Source: Klebsiella michiganensis
Lineage (GTDB): Bacteria; Pseudomonadota; Gammaproteobacteria; Enterobacterales; Enterobacteriaceae
Direction of reading: 5' to 3'
Length of the DNA: 64,000 nt
Assembly (NCBI RefSeq): GCF_002925905.1
Contig: NZ_PRDB01000002.1
Coordinates: forward strand, 1 to 64,000
Shown in pieces: positions 44,008 through 53,652 of this stretch. The notes below the pieces were generated by a model that saw only the letters and a list, made by a program, of their open reading frames with translations, ran no database searches and was not told where the DNA came from. Numbering within the stretch: the stretch's first letter is position 1; every line of letters begins with the position of its first letter. A program made the translations under genes and the position numbers.

Positions 44008-45267
44008 TTAGCAGGAAGGTTGATAGCGTTGATACTGGCGCTGAATGGCAATCTGATCGGCGATATATTTCGCATCGTGCCAGACGCCCCAGATAAAGGT
44101 TGAGCCACGGCGGGAGAGCCACGGCAGACCGAGGAAATAGACGCCCGGTTCGCTGGAAACGCCGCGATGATGCTGCGGGCGCTGCTGTTCATTAAAGGCG
44201 TTGACCTTCAGCCAGCGGTAATCGGTGGTATAGCCGGTAGCCCAGATAATGCAGCTCACCCCCGCGGCTGCCAGGTCGAGCTCGGTGAGGGGCTGGGTCA
44301 GGCAATCGGGGTCGGGCAGGAAAAAGCGCGCTTCCGGCTCTTCCGGCAGCGACAGCCCGTTGCGGGCGATATACTTATCCGCGGCGTCGAGCAGCGCCAG
44401 ATAAGAGGCGTCGCCGAGACGAATGTTGTCCGCCAGATCGGCACGGAATACGGCTTTGCCCTCGGTAAAGCCGTGCGTCTGTCCGACCAGGGTAATTCCC
44501 TGGTGCGCCAGCTGGCGAAAATCAACGGTATGACCGCCGCGCGCGCCGCTGACCGCAATCGTCACGTGCTCTTTGCCGGGCTGATTGGCCGCCGCATCCC
44601 ACAGCCCTAACACTCCCAGCCACCAGCAAAAATCGCGCTGGCGGTAGCGGCGCGGTGGCCGATCGTGCGCGCCGACGGAGAGCCACACCGCGCGCCCCGC
44701 CCGGCGGAGTTCTTCGGCGATTTGTACGCCGGACGATCCCGCGCCAACCACCAGCACGCCGCCTTCAGCAAGCTGCTGCGGGTTGAAATAGTGCGCGGAA
44801 TGTATTTGCTCAACTGCGCTATCCTGCGGCGCGATGGCCGGTATCACCGGGCGCTGGAACGGCCCGGTGGCGGCGACAATACGCTGCGCCTCAATCACGC
44901 CCAGTGACGTTTCCACGCGAAACCCCGGTCGGCCGTTTAAGCGCTCGGCGCTAAAGACCTCAATGCCGGTTTTGATCGGTGCATTAAAGGTTTTGGCATA
45001 CGCGGCGAAGTAGTCGGCGATCTGCTCTTTGGCGACAAAGCTGTCGGCGTCGCAGTCGGGAAAGGTCATGCCGGGAAACCGATCGTGCCAGGCCGGGCCG
45101 TTGGCCACCAGCGAATCCCAGCGGCCGCTGCGCCAGGCCTCAGCGATGCGTTTTTTTTCCAGCACCAGATGCGGAATGCCGTGATGCGTCAGATGCTCGC
45201 TCATGGCGACGCCCGCCTGCCCCGCGCCTACCACAAGGGTATCGATCTCTGTAATCTGCTCTGTCAT
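44008..45267 (-). CDS. FAD/NADPH flavin monooxygenase (CzcO/FMO-like)
   Basis: A 419-residue two-dinucleotide-domain flavoprotein: FAD motif VVGAGQAGVAMSEHL near residue 10 and NADPH motif VVGAGSSGVQIAEELR near residue 170, with ATGYTTDYRW near the C-terminus, as in class B monooxygenases. It would oxygenate N or S atoms, or carry out a Baeyer-Villiger reaction. AAGGACACAGAT fixes the start at 45267. It is the first gene of the operon FMO-RidA-DUF1028-M20-PhyH. Confidence 0.9.
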   Translation of the reverse strand: MTEQITEIDTLVVGAGQAGVAMSEHLTHHGIPHLVLEKKRIAEAWRSGRWDSLVANGPAWHDRFPGMTFPDCDADSFVAKEQIADYFAAYAKTFNAPIKTGIEVFSAERLNGRPGFRVETSLGVIEAQRIVAATGPFQRPVIPAIAPQDSAVEQIHSAHYFNPQQLAEGGVLVVGAGSSGVQIAEELRRAGRAVWLSVGAHDRPPRRYRQRDFCWWLGVLGLWDAAANQPGKEHVTIAVSGARGGHTVDFRQLAHQGITLVGQTHGFTEGKAVFRADLADNIRLGDASYLALLDAADKYIARNGLSLPEEPEARFFLPDPDCLTQPLTELDLAAAGVSCIIWATGYTTDYRWLKVNAFNEQQRPQHHRGVSSEPGVYFLGLPWLSRRGSTFIWGVWHDAKYIADQIAIQRQYQRYQPSC

Positions 45268-45436
45268 ATCTGTGTCCTTCAAGCACGGTTGTCCGGCTTA
45301 TCCGCCGGGATTGACAGAACTCAGGTTAAGTAAGTGTGATGAAATGGTAAATTATTATAAAACGATCGTCTGAATAGAAATTTACGAGGCTGAATGACGC
45401 GACAAGAAAATAACGCTTGCGGCCGCGTTAATTACA

Positions 45437-46354
45437 TTACGCGTGCTGATGCGGCGTTAATTCTATACTGCGGCAATAATCCATAAACAGCTGCGTCGGG
45501 CGCGTGGGTTCATTATTGGCAAGATGCGCCATAATTAATGTCGATGCAGGCATTTCGTCGGCAATATCCAGCTGCACCAGCTTTTCGCCGTCATAGGTCA
45601 TATCGCACAGCGGACGGGTAACCAGTACCGAAAAGCCTAATCCCTGTCCGACCATACAGCGCACCATTTCAATAGAGGGTGAACTATAGGCCACTTCCGG
45701 GTGATAACCTTTCTCTTTAAATATCGAGACAAAATAGTTTTTGCTGGGGACCGCATCGAGCAAAATCATCGGTTCCCGGCTTAATTCCTGCAGCGTGACG
45801 CATTTTTTCTGCGCCAGCGGATGAGAAGCGGGCAGCAAAGCATAGGGTTTATGCGGGGCATTGAGCAGCTCTTTATGAATGGAATGCCCTAATTCAAGGT
45901 CATAAACCAGCGCCAGATCGAAACGCCCGCGATGCAGGCCGTGCATCAGCTCATGTTGTTCACCGTCGTAGAGCTGGAGAGTGATCTCGGGATACATTTT
46001 TTTAAATCCCGCCACCAGTTTTGGCATATACAGCGGCGCCACGGATTCAAAGCAACCGACGGAAATGGTCCCGGATACCAGCTCTTTATCCGCCCGCGAG
46101 TTCTGCTCAAACTCATACGATAGCCGCAGCAGCTCTTTGGCTTTATCGTAGAAGCGCCGCCCGCTTGAGGTCAGGGATACGCCCTGCGCATGGTGGCGAA
46201 TAAACAGCTGCTGGTCGAAGGTACTTTCGAGATTTTTAATCGCAATAGAGATCGACGGCTGGGCAATATGCAGCTGACGGGAAGCCTCAGCGATACTCTC
46301 CGTTTCCACCACCGTCACGAAATATTTAAGTTGTTTGAGGGTAAATCGGTTCAT
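45437..46354 (-). CDS. LysR-family regulator of the dioxygenase/ABC cluster
   Basis: A 305-residue LysR protein with HTH near the N-terminus (FTLKQLKYFVTVVETESIAE, ASRQLHIAQPSISIAIKNLE) and an effector domain. Its type resembles CysB/Cbl- or NAC-like LysR proteins only in general. It lies between the five-gene minus-strand operon and the divergent ABC-transporter operon, so it probably controls both arms. The inducer is unknown. Confidence 0.88.
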   Translation of the reverse strand: MNRFTLKQLKYFVTVVETESIAEASRQLHIAQPSISIAIKNLESTFDQQLFIRHHAQGVSLTSSGRRFYDKAKELLRLSYEFEQNSRADKELVSGTISVGCFESVAPLYMPKLVAGFKKMYPEITLQLYDGEQHELMHGLHRGRFDLALVYDLELGHSIHKELLNAPHKPYALLPASHPLAQKKCVTLQELSREPMILLDAVPSKNYFVSIFKEKGYHPEVAYSSPSIEMVRCMVGQGLGFSVLVTRPLCDMTYDGEKLVQLDIADEMPASTLIMAHLANNEPTRPTQLFMDYCRSIELTPHQHA

Positions 46355-46841
46355 CGCTTCACCATTGATAAAATATTGTCTTATTACGAACGGGCTTAGT
46401 TTTACGATAAGCAGCCTGCAAGCATCGTGCCATGCCGTTTGCGCTGTACATCGTCGGCAAATAACCGCCGTTTCTATTTAATGACCCGCCCTCTTTATTT
46501 GCCTGATTTCGCGTTTTGCACCATAAAGCATCGCCCTGCACCTTATTTGCCCGCGGCGCGCCCCAATATTGCACAAATTATCGCTTTGCAAAAAATTAGG
46601 TTTAAAAATAACGGCAATTGTTTTTAAGTTGTTTCAATGCTGTTTCTCATTAATTGCGTTAAATTCCTTGAGGTTAATATAGCTGTATAGTTTTTTTAAA
46701 CTTAAAGGCCAAAAATTTACTAATTGCCACCGGTCGAACAGTGCCAGCATAGTGTCAGGGCAAGATGAACGCCGGCGGCTCCCCATTTTAGAACAGGGGA
46801 ATCGCCTTAATTTCCGTTAATTATGGCGAGTGAAATAGCCC
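46355..46841. promoter_or_regulatory. Divergent control region, LysR versus ABC operon
   Basis: A 487-bp AT-rich gap. It should hold the LysR promoter, the ABC operon promoter and LysR operators. I see AT-rich tracts between 46570 and 46720 that could bind IHF or H-NS, but no clear symmetrical site I would commit to. A 71-codon frame (46359-46574, minus) looks like chance. Confidence 0.5.
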
Positions 46842-48362
46842 ATGACGTTTAACTGGAACTATATGTTAAGCCTGCTCAGCGATATCGATTTCTGGCAGGC
46901 CACCTGGACCGTCATCAAATTAAGTTTGCTGACCTGGGCTTTCAGTATTGTGCTGGGGTTTATTCTGGCGCTGGCCAAACAGTCGCCGCGCAAGCTGTTT
47001 AACGCGCCTGCCCGCCTCTATATCTGGCTGTTTCGCAGCATGCCGCTGCTGGTGCTGCTGATTTTTGTCTACAACATGCCGCAGGCGCTACCCTCCTTCG
47101 CCCCGGTGCTGAACGACCCGTTCTGGGCCGGACTGCTGGCGATGGTGCTGAGCGAAGCCGCCTATATTGCTGAAATTCATCGCGGCGGACTGCTGTCGAT
47201 TCCGAAAGGACAGAGCGAAGCCGCCCGCGCGCTCGGGCTGCGCTATGCTGGCACCCAGTGGCGTGTGGTGATCCCGCAGGCGCTGCGCGTCGCCCTGCCG
47301 GCGCTGGCTAATGAGTATATCGCCATCGTCAAGCTCAGCTCGCTGGTGTCGGTTATCTCCCTGACCGAGATCTTAATGGTCGGCCAGCGCCTCTATTCGC
47401 AGAATTTCCTCGTCATGGAGACCATGGCGGCGGTGGCGTTTTACTACATCCTGATCGTCACGGTGTTTGATTTCCTGCTTAAGCGCCTCGAGACCTGGCT
47501 CGACGTCACCCAGCGTAAGACCACGCGACTGGTGGATGAAGAAATGCAGCAGCTGGCCACCGCGCGGCGTCCGGCAATGGCCCGCAGCGTTAGCGTCGCG
47601 CAGGAACCGGCGCTGCAGGCGTCAAAGCTGCATAAAGCCTATAACAATGTCGAAGTGCTGGGCGCCGTCAGCCTGCAAATTCAGCCCGGCGAAGTGGTCT
47701 CCGTCATCGGCCCGTCCGGCTCCGGTAAAACCACGCTGATCCGCCTGCTGAACGGCCTTGAGCAGATTGATAACGGCGAGATCAAAATCAACGGCCAGCC
47801 TTTTATTCACCTTGACCGCCAGGGGCAGCAGAAGCCGCGTTTTATGGAGAACAGCGAGCATCGCCAGAATATCGGCATGGTTTTCCAGAGCTTCAACCTG
47901 TTCCCCCACCTGACCGTACTCGGCAACCTGCTGCTGGCGCCGCGCTATCACCATCTGGCCAGCGAAGGCGAGCTGAAGCAGCACGCCTGCGAACTGCTGC
48001 ATAAAGTCGGCATGCTGGAACACGCGTGGAAATATCCGCATCAGCTTTCCGGCGGCCAGCAGCAGCGGGTAGCGATTGCCCGCGCCCTGATGATGCGCCC
48101 ACAAATTATGCTGTTCGATGAGCCCACCTCGGCGCTGGATCCGGAAAAAGTTAACGAGGTTCTGCAGGTTATCGAATCGCTGGCCCATGAAGGCATCACC
48201 ATGGTGATCGTCACCCATGAAATGAACTTCGCCTTTAAGGTTTCCGATCGAATTGTGTTTATGGAAAAAGGACGCGTGGTCTGCGACGACACGCCTCAGG
48301 CAATGCGCGACGGCCAGCATCCGCGCGTGGACGCCTTCCTGAAAGATGTCTCTTTGGCTTAA
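46842..48362 (+). CDS. Fused amino acid ABC transporter permease-ATPase
   Basis: A single 506-residue chain joins a HisM-type permease (about residues 1-225; EAA loop at SEAARALGLRYAGTQWRVVI) to a HisP-type ATPase (about 250-506) with Walker A GPSGSGKTT, signature LSGGQQQRVAIARAL, Walker B IMLFDEPTSALD and switch His in VTHEMNF. In most polar amino acid transporters these are separate genes. It imports an amino acid-like substrate captured by the binding protein two genes on. Confidence 0.93.
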   Translation: MTFNWNYMLSLLSDIDFWQATWTVIKLSLLTWAFSIVLGFILALAKQSPRKLFNAPARLYIWLFRSMPLLVLLIFVYNMPQALPSFAPVLNDPFWAGLLAMVLSEAAYIAEIHRGGLLSIPKGQSEAARALGLRYAGTQWRVVIPQALRVALPALANEYIAIVKLSSLVSVISLTEILMVGQRLYSQNFLVMETMAAVAFYYILIVTVFDFLLKRLETWLDVTQRKTTRLVDEEMQQLATARRPAMARSVSVAQEPALQASKLHKAYNNVEVLGAVSLQIQPGEVVSVIGPSGSGKTTLIRLLNGLEQIDNGEIKINGQPFIHLDRQGQQKPRFMENSEHRQNIGMVFQSFNLFPHLTVLGNLLLAPRYHHLASEGELKQHACELLHKVGMLEHAWKYPHQLSGGQQQRVAIARALMMRPQIMLFDEPTSALDPEKVNEVLQVIESLAHEGITMVIVTHEMNFAFKVSDRIVFMEKGRVVCDDTPQAMRDGQHPRVDAFLKDVSLA

Positions 48363-48389
48363 CGCCTCCGTTCCCGAAAGGAGAAAAAT

Positions 48390-49262
48390 ATGATCGCGCA
48401 GTGGCAAATCGAACAGTTTCATCAGCAGGGTTTTCTGGTTGTCGAAGAGGTGCTTTCCGCCGAGGATGTCGCGCAGCTGCAGGCCGATTTCGACGCCTGG
48501 GTCGAAGAGAGCCGACAGCATAGCGAGGTGTGGGGCGAAACCCTGGACGGTCGGCCGCGTTTCGACCTCGAAAGCGACCACGCGCCCCATCATCCGTCGC
48601 TGCGCCGTGTGAGTTCCCCCACGGAGATTTCCGCCGCCTACCGCCACGCCGCGCTTGATTCGAGAATGGCGGCGATTGCCGGCCAGCTGATCGGCGGCAG
48701 CGGGACCCGCTTCCATCACAGCAAAATCAACTCCAAGCTGCCGCACACCGCCACGCAGGTGAAATGGCACCAGGATTTTCTGTTTACCCCCCACAGCAAT
48801 GACGACATCATCACCGCCCTGCTGATGGTCAGCGAAGTGACGCCGGAGAACGGCCCGCTCAACGTGGTGCCAGGAAGCCATCGGGGACCGCTGTGGTCCC
48901 ACTGGCAAAACGATCGTTTTACCGGCGCCGTGGATCGGGAGGTTGAAGCGACCCACTGCCAGCAGCCGCAGGCCTGTTTTGGCCCGGCGGGATCGGTGTG
49001 CTTTATGCATACTCGTCTGCTCCACGCCTCCAGCCCCAATGAAACCGACCTGCCGCGGACGCTGTTTATCAGCGTCTACGCGGCGGAAGATGCCCTGCCG
49101 TACGGCGAAAATCCGCTGCCCAGCGCGCACGCCGGGCAGATGGTTGCCGGGGAAGAGAGCGGCCTGGTGCGCAGTACCGTGAATCATTTACGCCTGCCGC
49201 AAAAACCGCGCGGCGCATCCTTTTTCGTCCAGCAGGCCGGTACCGATCGCGCCAGCATGTAA
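48390..49262 (+). CDS. PhyH-family Fe(II)/2-oxoglutarate dioxygenase, second of two
   Basis: A 290-residue enzyme with His-X-Asp in VKWHQDFLF and the distal His in FMHTRLLHASSPN; Arg in the DLPRTLFISVY tract may bind 2-oxoglutarate. It is only distantly like the PhyH protein at 40878, so the two likely act on different intermediates. AAAGGAGAAAAAT before the ATG is strong. It lies 27 bp behind the transporter gene, which implies the hydroxylated compound is the imported one or close to it. Confidence 0.9.
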   Translation: MIAQWQIEQFHQQGFLVVEEVLSAEDVAQLQADFDAWVEESRQHSEVWGETLDGRPRFDLESDHAPHHPSLRRVSSPTEISAAYRHAALDSRMAAIAGQLIGGSGTRFHHSKINSKLPHTATQVKWHQDFLFTPHSNDDIITALLMVSEVTPENGPLNVVPGSHRGPLWSHWQNDRFTGAVDREVEATHCQQPQACFGPAGSVCFMHTRLLHASSPNETDLPRTLFISVYAAEDALPYGENPLPSAHAGQMVAGEESGLVRSTVNHLRLPQKPRGASFFVQQAGTDRASM

Positions 49263-49285
49263 TTTGCCCACTCTCTGGAGGTTGT

Positions 49286-50116
49286 ATGAAACGTTTTAAA
49301 GCTTTCCGCCCTGCTGCCCTGCTCCTTTGCACCGCTGGCGCCCTGTCGTCCTTTAGCGCCCAGGCCTTCCAGCAGCCGGGGAAAATCACCGCCGGTTCGG
49401 ATATGACCTTTTTCCCGTATGAATATATGGAAAACAACAAGCCCGCCGGGTTCGATATCGAGTTTCTTGCCGGGCTGGCGAAAACCATGGGCCGCGAGGC
49501 GGTGAATATTGATACCCGGTTTCCGAATTTGATTCCGGGCTTGCAGGGCGGACGCTTCGATATCACCAACTCGTCAATGTACATCACCGCCGAGCGTCTG
49601 AAGGTTATCGATATGGTGCCCTATCTGAAAAGCGGCGAAGCGATCCTCGCGCTGAAAGGCAGCGACTATCAGCCGAAAACGCCGGAAGCGTTTTGCGGCC
49701 ACAAAATTGGTTCAATGGGGGCGACGTCATGGCTGGCGCAGCTGCAAAAGCTCTCCGCCGACTACTGCGTGAAAAAGGGCCTGAAGCCGATAGCGCTCAG
49801 TGAATACACCACAGACCCGCAAACCACCCAGGCGCTGCTCTCGCGGGCGGTTGAGGCGCAAATCACCGATGCGGCGGTGGCGCGCGGCGTGATTGATAAG
49901 CTTGGCGATCGGGTGACCATCTCTTCCGAAACCTTAATTTATCCGGTGCTCAATGGCTTTGGGGTGAAAAAAGGCAATAGCGAAGTGAAAACCGCCCTGG
50001 AGGAAGGGCTGAAGAAATACAGCGCGACGCCGGAATACGCCGCGCTGCTGAAGAAATATAACTTCCAGGCCCCGACGCCAGAGGATCTGCAGACCCTGAT
50101 GCCGAAAGCGGAGTAA
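49286..50116 (+). CDS. Periplasmic amino acid-type binding protein
   Basis: A 276-residue family 3 solute-binding protein with a signal peptide (about 1-27, ending FSAQAF) and the two-lobe signature (GSDMTFFPYEYMENNKPAGF, DIEFLAGLAKTMG, IGSMGATSWLAQ). It captures the substrate for the fused permease-ATPase. Its closest general relatives bind polar amino acids or opine-like compounds; the ligand cannot be deduced. Confidence 0.92.
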   Translation: MKRFKAFRPAALLLCTAGALSSFSAQAFQQPGKITAGSDMTFFPYEYMENNKPAGFDIEFLAGLAKTMGREAVNIDTRFPNLIPGLQGGRFDITNSSMYITAERLKVIDMVPYLKSGEAILALKGSDYQPKTPEAFCGHKIGSMGATSWLAQLQKLSADYCVKKGLKPIALSEYTTDPQTTQALLSRAVEAQITDAAVARGVIDKLGDRVTISSETLIYPVLNGFGVKKGNSEVKTALEEGLKKYSATPEYAALLKKYNFQAPTPEDLQTLMPKAE

Positions 50117-50120
50117 TCAT

Positions 50121-50852
50121 ATGGCCCGCTCTTATGAAGAACAGACGCGTATCGACCTGGCGGCGACCTTTCGCATCATCGCCCATCTCGGGATGCACGA
50201 AGCGGTGGCCAACCACTTTAGCGCGGCCATCTCGGCGGACGGCAAAAAATTCCTGCTGAATCCGAAGTGGAAACACTTTTCGCGCATCCGCGCCAGCGAC
50301 CTGCTGCTGCTGGACGCCGATGATGAAGCCTGCGCCCGGCGAGCGGACGTGGACGCCACGGCGTGGGCGATTCACGGGCAGATCCACCAGCGCCTGCCGG
50401 AGGTGCGGGTGGTACTGCACCTGCATCCGGTGTATACCACCAGCGTTGCTTGCCTCGAGACGCCGCATATCCCGCCGATCGATCAGAACACGGCGCGCTA
50501 TTTCAATCGGGTAGCCGTCGATAGGTTGTACGGCGGCATGGCGGACACCACGGCGGAAGGCGCGCGTCTGGCGTCGCTGCTGGCCGACAAGCGCCGGCTG
50601 CTGATGGGCAACCACGGCGTACTGGTGACCGCACCGTCGATTGGCGAGGCTTTCGATGATATCTGGACTCTGGAGCGCGCCTGCCAGATTCTGGTGACCG
50701 CCTGGTCAACGGGGCAGCCGCTGAAAGTGCTCTCCGCTGCGGTGGCGGAGAAAACCGCGCAGGACTGGGAGGGGATCGCCGACTTTTCACGCCAGCATTT
50801 TGCAGAGATGAAGCAGATGATGATCGACGCCGACCCGTCCTTGCTGGAGTGA
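50121..50852 (+). CDS. Class II aldolase/adducin-family protein
   Basis: A 243-residue protein of the AraD/FucA/adducin family: metal His residues in VVLHLHPVYTTS and the later MGNHGVLVT. Such enzymes cleave or epimerise hydroxy-carbonyl compounds, or act as decarboxylases. It starts four bases after the binding protein gene's stop and ends the operon. It could split a hydroxylated product of the PhyH enzymes; the reaction is inference. Confidence 0.88.
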   Translation: MARSYEEQTRIDLAATFRIIAHLGMHEAVANHFSAAISADGKKFLLNPKWKHFSRIRASDLLLLDADDEACARRADVDATAWAIHGQIHQRLPEVRVVLHLHPVYTTSVACLETPHIPPIDQNTARYFNRVAVDRLYGGMADTTAEGARLASLLADKRRLLMGNHGVLVTAPSIGEAFDDIWTLERACQILVTAWSTGQPLKVLSAAVAEKTAQDWEGIADFSRQHFAEMKQMMIDADPSLLE

Positions 50853-50858
50853 CGGTTT

Positions 50859-51003
50859 ACTCCCGGAGAAAGGCGCCACCGGGCATACGGAGATAAGCCG
50901 GATTTGAGGTATCGAGGCGCGGATTTTGCCGCAGGACTGGCGACAGAATCCGCAAGTTACGCGCTTGTAGCCCCGGTAAGGCGCCAGCCGCCACCGGGGA
51001 AAA
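50859..51003. repeat. REP/BIME-like palindromic element
   Basis: Two REP-like segments face each other: CCCGGAGAAAGGCGCCACCG then GGCATAC near 50862, and GTAGCCCCGGTAAGGCGCCA then GCCGCCACCGGGG near 50970. They sit between the convergent aldolase and feaB genes, where enterobacterial REP elements usually lie and stabilise transcripts. Confidence 0.7.
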
Positions 51004-51008
51004 GGCGG

Positions 51009-52508
51009 CTAGTAGCGCACGCAAACCGACTTTGTTTCGCACCAGTCGTCCAGCCAGTCGGGGCCGAAATCGCGGCCGGTACCGGACTGCTTCATGCCGC
51101 CGAACGGCAGGTTGGCGTCGATCAGCGTATGGCTGTTGACCCACACCGTCCCCGCCTGCAGGCGATCGGTATAGCTCAGCGCCTGGCTCAGGTCGCGGGT
51201 CCAGACGCTGGCGGTCAGGCCAAAATCGCTGTCGTTGGCCAGGCGCAGCGCCTCTTCCCCGTCGGCCACGCGTACCAGGTTCACCACCGGACCGAAAACC
51301 TCTTCCCGGCTAAGGCGCAGCCCGGCGTCGGGATTAATCACCAGCGTTGGCGCAATATAGTAGCCCTGCGCATTCGGCCCCACGTTACCGCTAATCAGCT
51401 CTGCCTTCTGCTGACGGGCTTCATCAAGATAGGCCGCCACTTTTGCGCAGTGCGCCTGCGACACTACCGGGTTAATCTGGCTGCTCTCAAGCATACCGGG
51501 CCCGACCTGTAGCGACTTCACCGCCTGCTCAAAGCCGCTCACCAGCGTATCGAACAGCGGCGCTTCGATATAAATTCGCGAACTGGCGGCGCACACCTGC
51601 CCCTGATTCAGAAAGCTACCGGTCATTAATCCCTCAATAACCCACTGCGGATCGGCATCTTTCAGCACGATGGCCGGGTTCTTGCCGCCCAGCTCCAGCG
51701 TGACCCGGGTAAGGCGGTCAGCGGCCACGCGGGCAATCTGTTTACCGGTAGCGGTCGATCCGGTAAAGCTCACCTTGGCGACCTGAGGATGCGAGGTCAG
51801 CGCCGCGCCGCACCCGGCGCCGCTGCCGGTCACCACGTTAAAAACGCCGCCCGGCACGCCGGCCTCGGTTGCCAGTTCCGCTACCCGCAGCAGGGTCAGC
51901 GGCGTGGTTTCCGACGGCTTAATGACGATCGAGCAGCCAGCCGCCAGCGCGGGCATCACTTTCCACATGCCGATCATCAACGGGAAATTCCACGGCACGA
52001 TCCCGGCCACCACGCCCACCGGCTCTTTTTTGGTCCACGCCTGATAGCGTGCGCCCTGCGGGAAGGGGATCGATACGTCGAGGGTGCGGCCGCTGATTTT
52101 AGTGGTCAGTCCGGCGGTATAGCGCATCCAGTTCAGCGTGCAGCCCACTTCAAAGGCGCGGGAAATGTTAATCGATTTCCCCTGTTCAAGGGTCTCCAGC
52201 TGCGCCAGCTCCTCGCCGTGCTGCTCCACCAGATCGGCGAAGCGCAGCAGGATCCGTTCGCGGTCGGCGGGCGTCCGCCCTGCCCAGCTGCGGGAAACGA
52301 AAGCGCGCCAGGCGGACATCACCGCCCGATCGACATCCGCGGCGTTAGCATCCGCGGTGCTGGCGATAGCCTGACCGGTGGCCGGATCCCAGACGGTTAA
52401 GCGCTTTTCGCTCTCTGCCGCCTGCTGCGCACCGTCGAGATACAACCCATGCTGTCTGTCTAAAAACTGCTGCACGCTGGCGAGTAGCGCGACCTGTGAT
52501 GTGGACAT
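51009..52508 (-). CDS. feaB: FeaB, phenylacetaldehyde dehydrogenase
   Basis: A 499-residue NAD-dependent aldehyde dehydrogenase that oxidises phenylacetaldehyde from TynA to phenylacetate. Family motifs are present: [32 protein letters not shown] with the general-base Glu and GQVCAASSR with the catalytic Cys. Length and synteny with feaR match E. coli FeaB (499). It is divergent from feaR, with a FeaR-like site upstream. Confidence 0.95.
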   Translation of the reverse strand: MSTSQVALLASVQQFLDRQHGLYLDGAQQAAESEKRLTVWDPATGQAIASTADANAADVDRAVMSAWRAFVSRSWAGRTPADRERILLRFADLVEQHGEELAQLETLEQGKSINISRAFEVGCTLNWMRYTAGLTTKISGRTLDVSIPFPQGARYQAWTKKEPVGVVAGIVPWNFPLMIGMWKVMPALAAGCSIVIKPSETTPLTLLRVAELATEAGVPGGVFNVVTGSGAGCGAALTSHPQVAKVSFTGSTATGKQIARVAADRLTRVTLELGGKNPAIVLKDADPQWVIEGLMTGSFLNQGQVCAASSRIYIEAPLFDTLVSGFEQAVKSLQVGPGMLESSQINPVVSQAHCAKVAAYLDEARQQKAELISGNVGPNAQGYYIAPTLVINPDAGLRLSREEVFGPVVNLVRVADGEEALRLANDSDFGLTASVWTRDLSQALSYTDRLQAGTVWVNSHTLIDANLPFGGMKQSGTGRDFGPDWLDDWCETKSVCVRY

Positions 52509-52568
52509 ACCCCTTCCTTATTGTTCACGGATAGTGGTTTCAGTTTATGCCGGGGTCGCGATTCACGC

Positions 52569-52584
52569 TTTTTTCTCTGTGACA
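52569..52584 (-). promoter_or_regulatory. FeaR-type activator site upstream of feaB
   Basis: On the minus strand TGTCACAGAGAAAAAA fits TGNCA-N8-AAA exactly. It lies about 61-76 bp before the feaB start, the right place for an AraC-type activator just upstream of the promoter, and its form equals the tynA site. Confidence 0.6.
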
Positions 52585-52743
52585 TTCGCTGTTGCCGCTG
52601 TGACAGGCGCCGCAATTAAGTTGATGAGGCGGACAGAAAATGTGCAGCAGGTAATAGTTCTTTCATATACTCCGCCGTTGACCCTTGCCTCCGGCATCAT
52701 AAGTGCAACAATGCAAAAACATTATTATTACAAGGGATGCGCG

Positions 52744-53652
52744 ATGAGTACGGCAAATCGTGGGCAGAACTACCAGCATTGGTTAGCAAAAATCAATCAG
52801 GTCTGCGGGCAGTTTGCCGCCCGTCCGCTGGCTGATAATTTCCACGGTGAGATCGACGCCAGCTATGCCGGCGACCTGAAAGTCAGCACGGTGACCGCCT
52901 GCGGCATTAATCTTTACCGCACCCGACAAGAGATCCAGCGCGATAACGACGCCTGGTTTTATACCGTCTTCCAGCTCGCGGGCCAGGCAACGATCGAGCA
53001 GGATGGCCGCCAGGCGATGCTGGAAAGCGGCGATATCACCCTGATTGACGCGTCTCGTCCCTGTTCAATTATCTGGCAGCAAACCTCGCGTCAGGCCTCC
53101 CTGCTGCTGCCAAGATCGCTGCTGGAGCAACAGCTGCGCGGCAGTGAAATCAGCATCGCTACCCGGCTGGCGAAAAGCCTGCCGATGGTCCAGCTCAGCC
53201 AGCGCCTGCTGCATGAAAGCATGAACAGCCCTGAACTCTCGGCCAGCGAAAGCAAAGCGGCGCTGGAGGCCATCGTCTGCCTGCTGCGCCCGATGCTGCA
53301 TCATCAGGAGGCCCAGCCTTCCCGGCGCGATAAGCAGTTTCAGAAAATCATGGCGTTAATCGATGAGTCGATTCAGGCGGAACATCTGCGCCCGGAGTGG
53401 CTGGCCAGCGAAACCGGCATGTCGGTGCGCAGCCTCTATCGGCTGTTTGCGGAAAAGGGGCTGGTGGTGGCGCAATATATCAAGAATCGTCGGCTCGATT
53501 TGTGCGCCCGCGCGCTGCAAAGCGCCCATGATGACGAAAAGCTGGCGGGGATCGGCTACAGCTGGGGCTTCAGCGATCATAGCCATTTTTCCACCGCCTT
53601 TAAGCAGCGCTTCGGCGTCTCGCCGGGGGAGTATCGCAAGCGCTGCCGATAG
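52744..53652 (+). CDS. feaR: FeaR, AraC-family activator of tynA and feaB
   Basis: A 302-residue AraC/XylS protein with an N-terminal sensor domain (DAWFYTVFQLAGQATIEQDG) and a C-terminal double HTH (PEWLASETGMSVRSLYRLFA and LAGIGYSWGFSDHSHFSTAF). Sequence, length and place agree with FeaR. The frame is open to 52378, but the ATG at 52744 (MSTANRGQNYQHW) starts where FeaR proteins begin. Its regulon is split here: feaB is next door, tynA is far away. Confidence 0.94.
   Translation: MSTANRGQNYQHWLAKINQVCGQFAARPLADNFHGEIDASYAGDLKVSTVTACGINLYRTRQEIQRDNDAWFYTVFQLAGQATIEQDGRQAMLESGDITLIDASRPCSIIWQQTSRQASLLLPRSLLEQQLRGSEISIATRLAKSLPMVQLSQRLLHESMNSPELSASESKAALEAIVCLLRPMLHHQEAQPSRRDKQFQKIMALIDESIQAEHLRPEWLASETGMSVRSLYRLFAEKGLVVAQYIKNRRLDLCARALQSAHDDEKLAGIGYSWGFSDHSHFSTAFKQRFGVSPGEYRKRCR

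Noticed and set aside
47622-49187. 521-codon minus-strand frame across the ABC and PhyH genes
   Set aside because: Although long, it is antisense to two genes with complete catalytic motifs; the sequence is low-complexity His/Gln/Arg-rich, as expected for a shadow frame.
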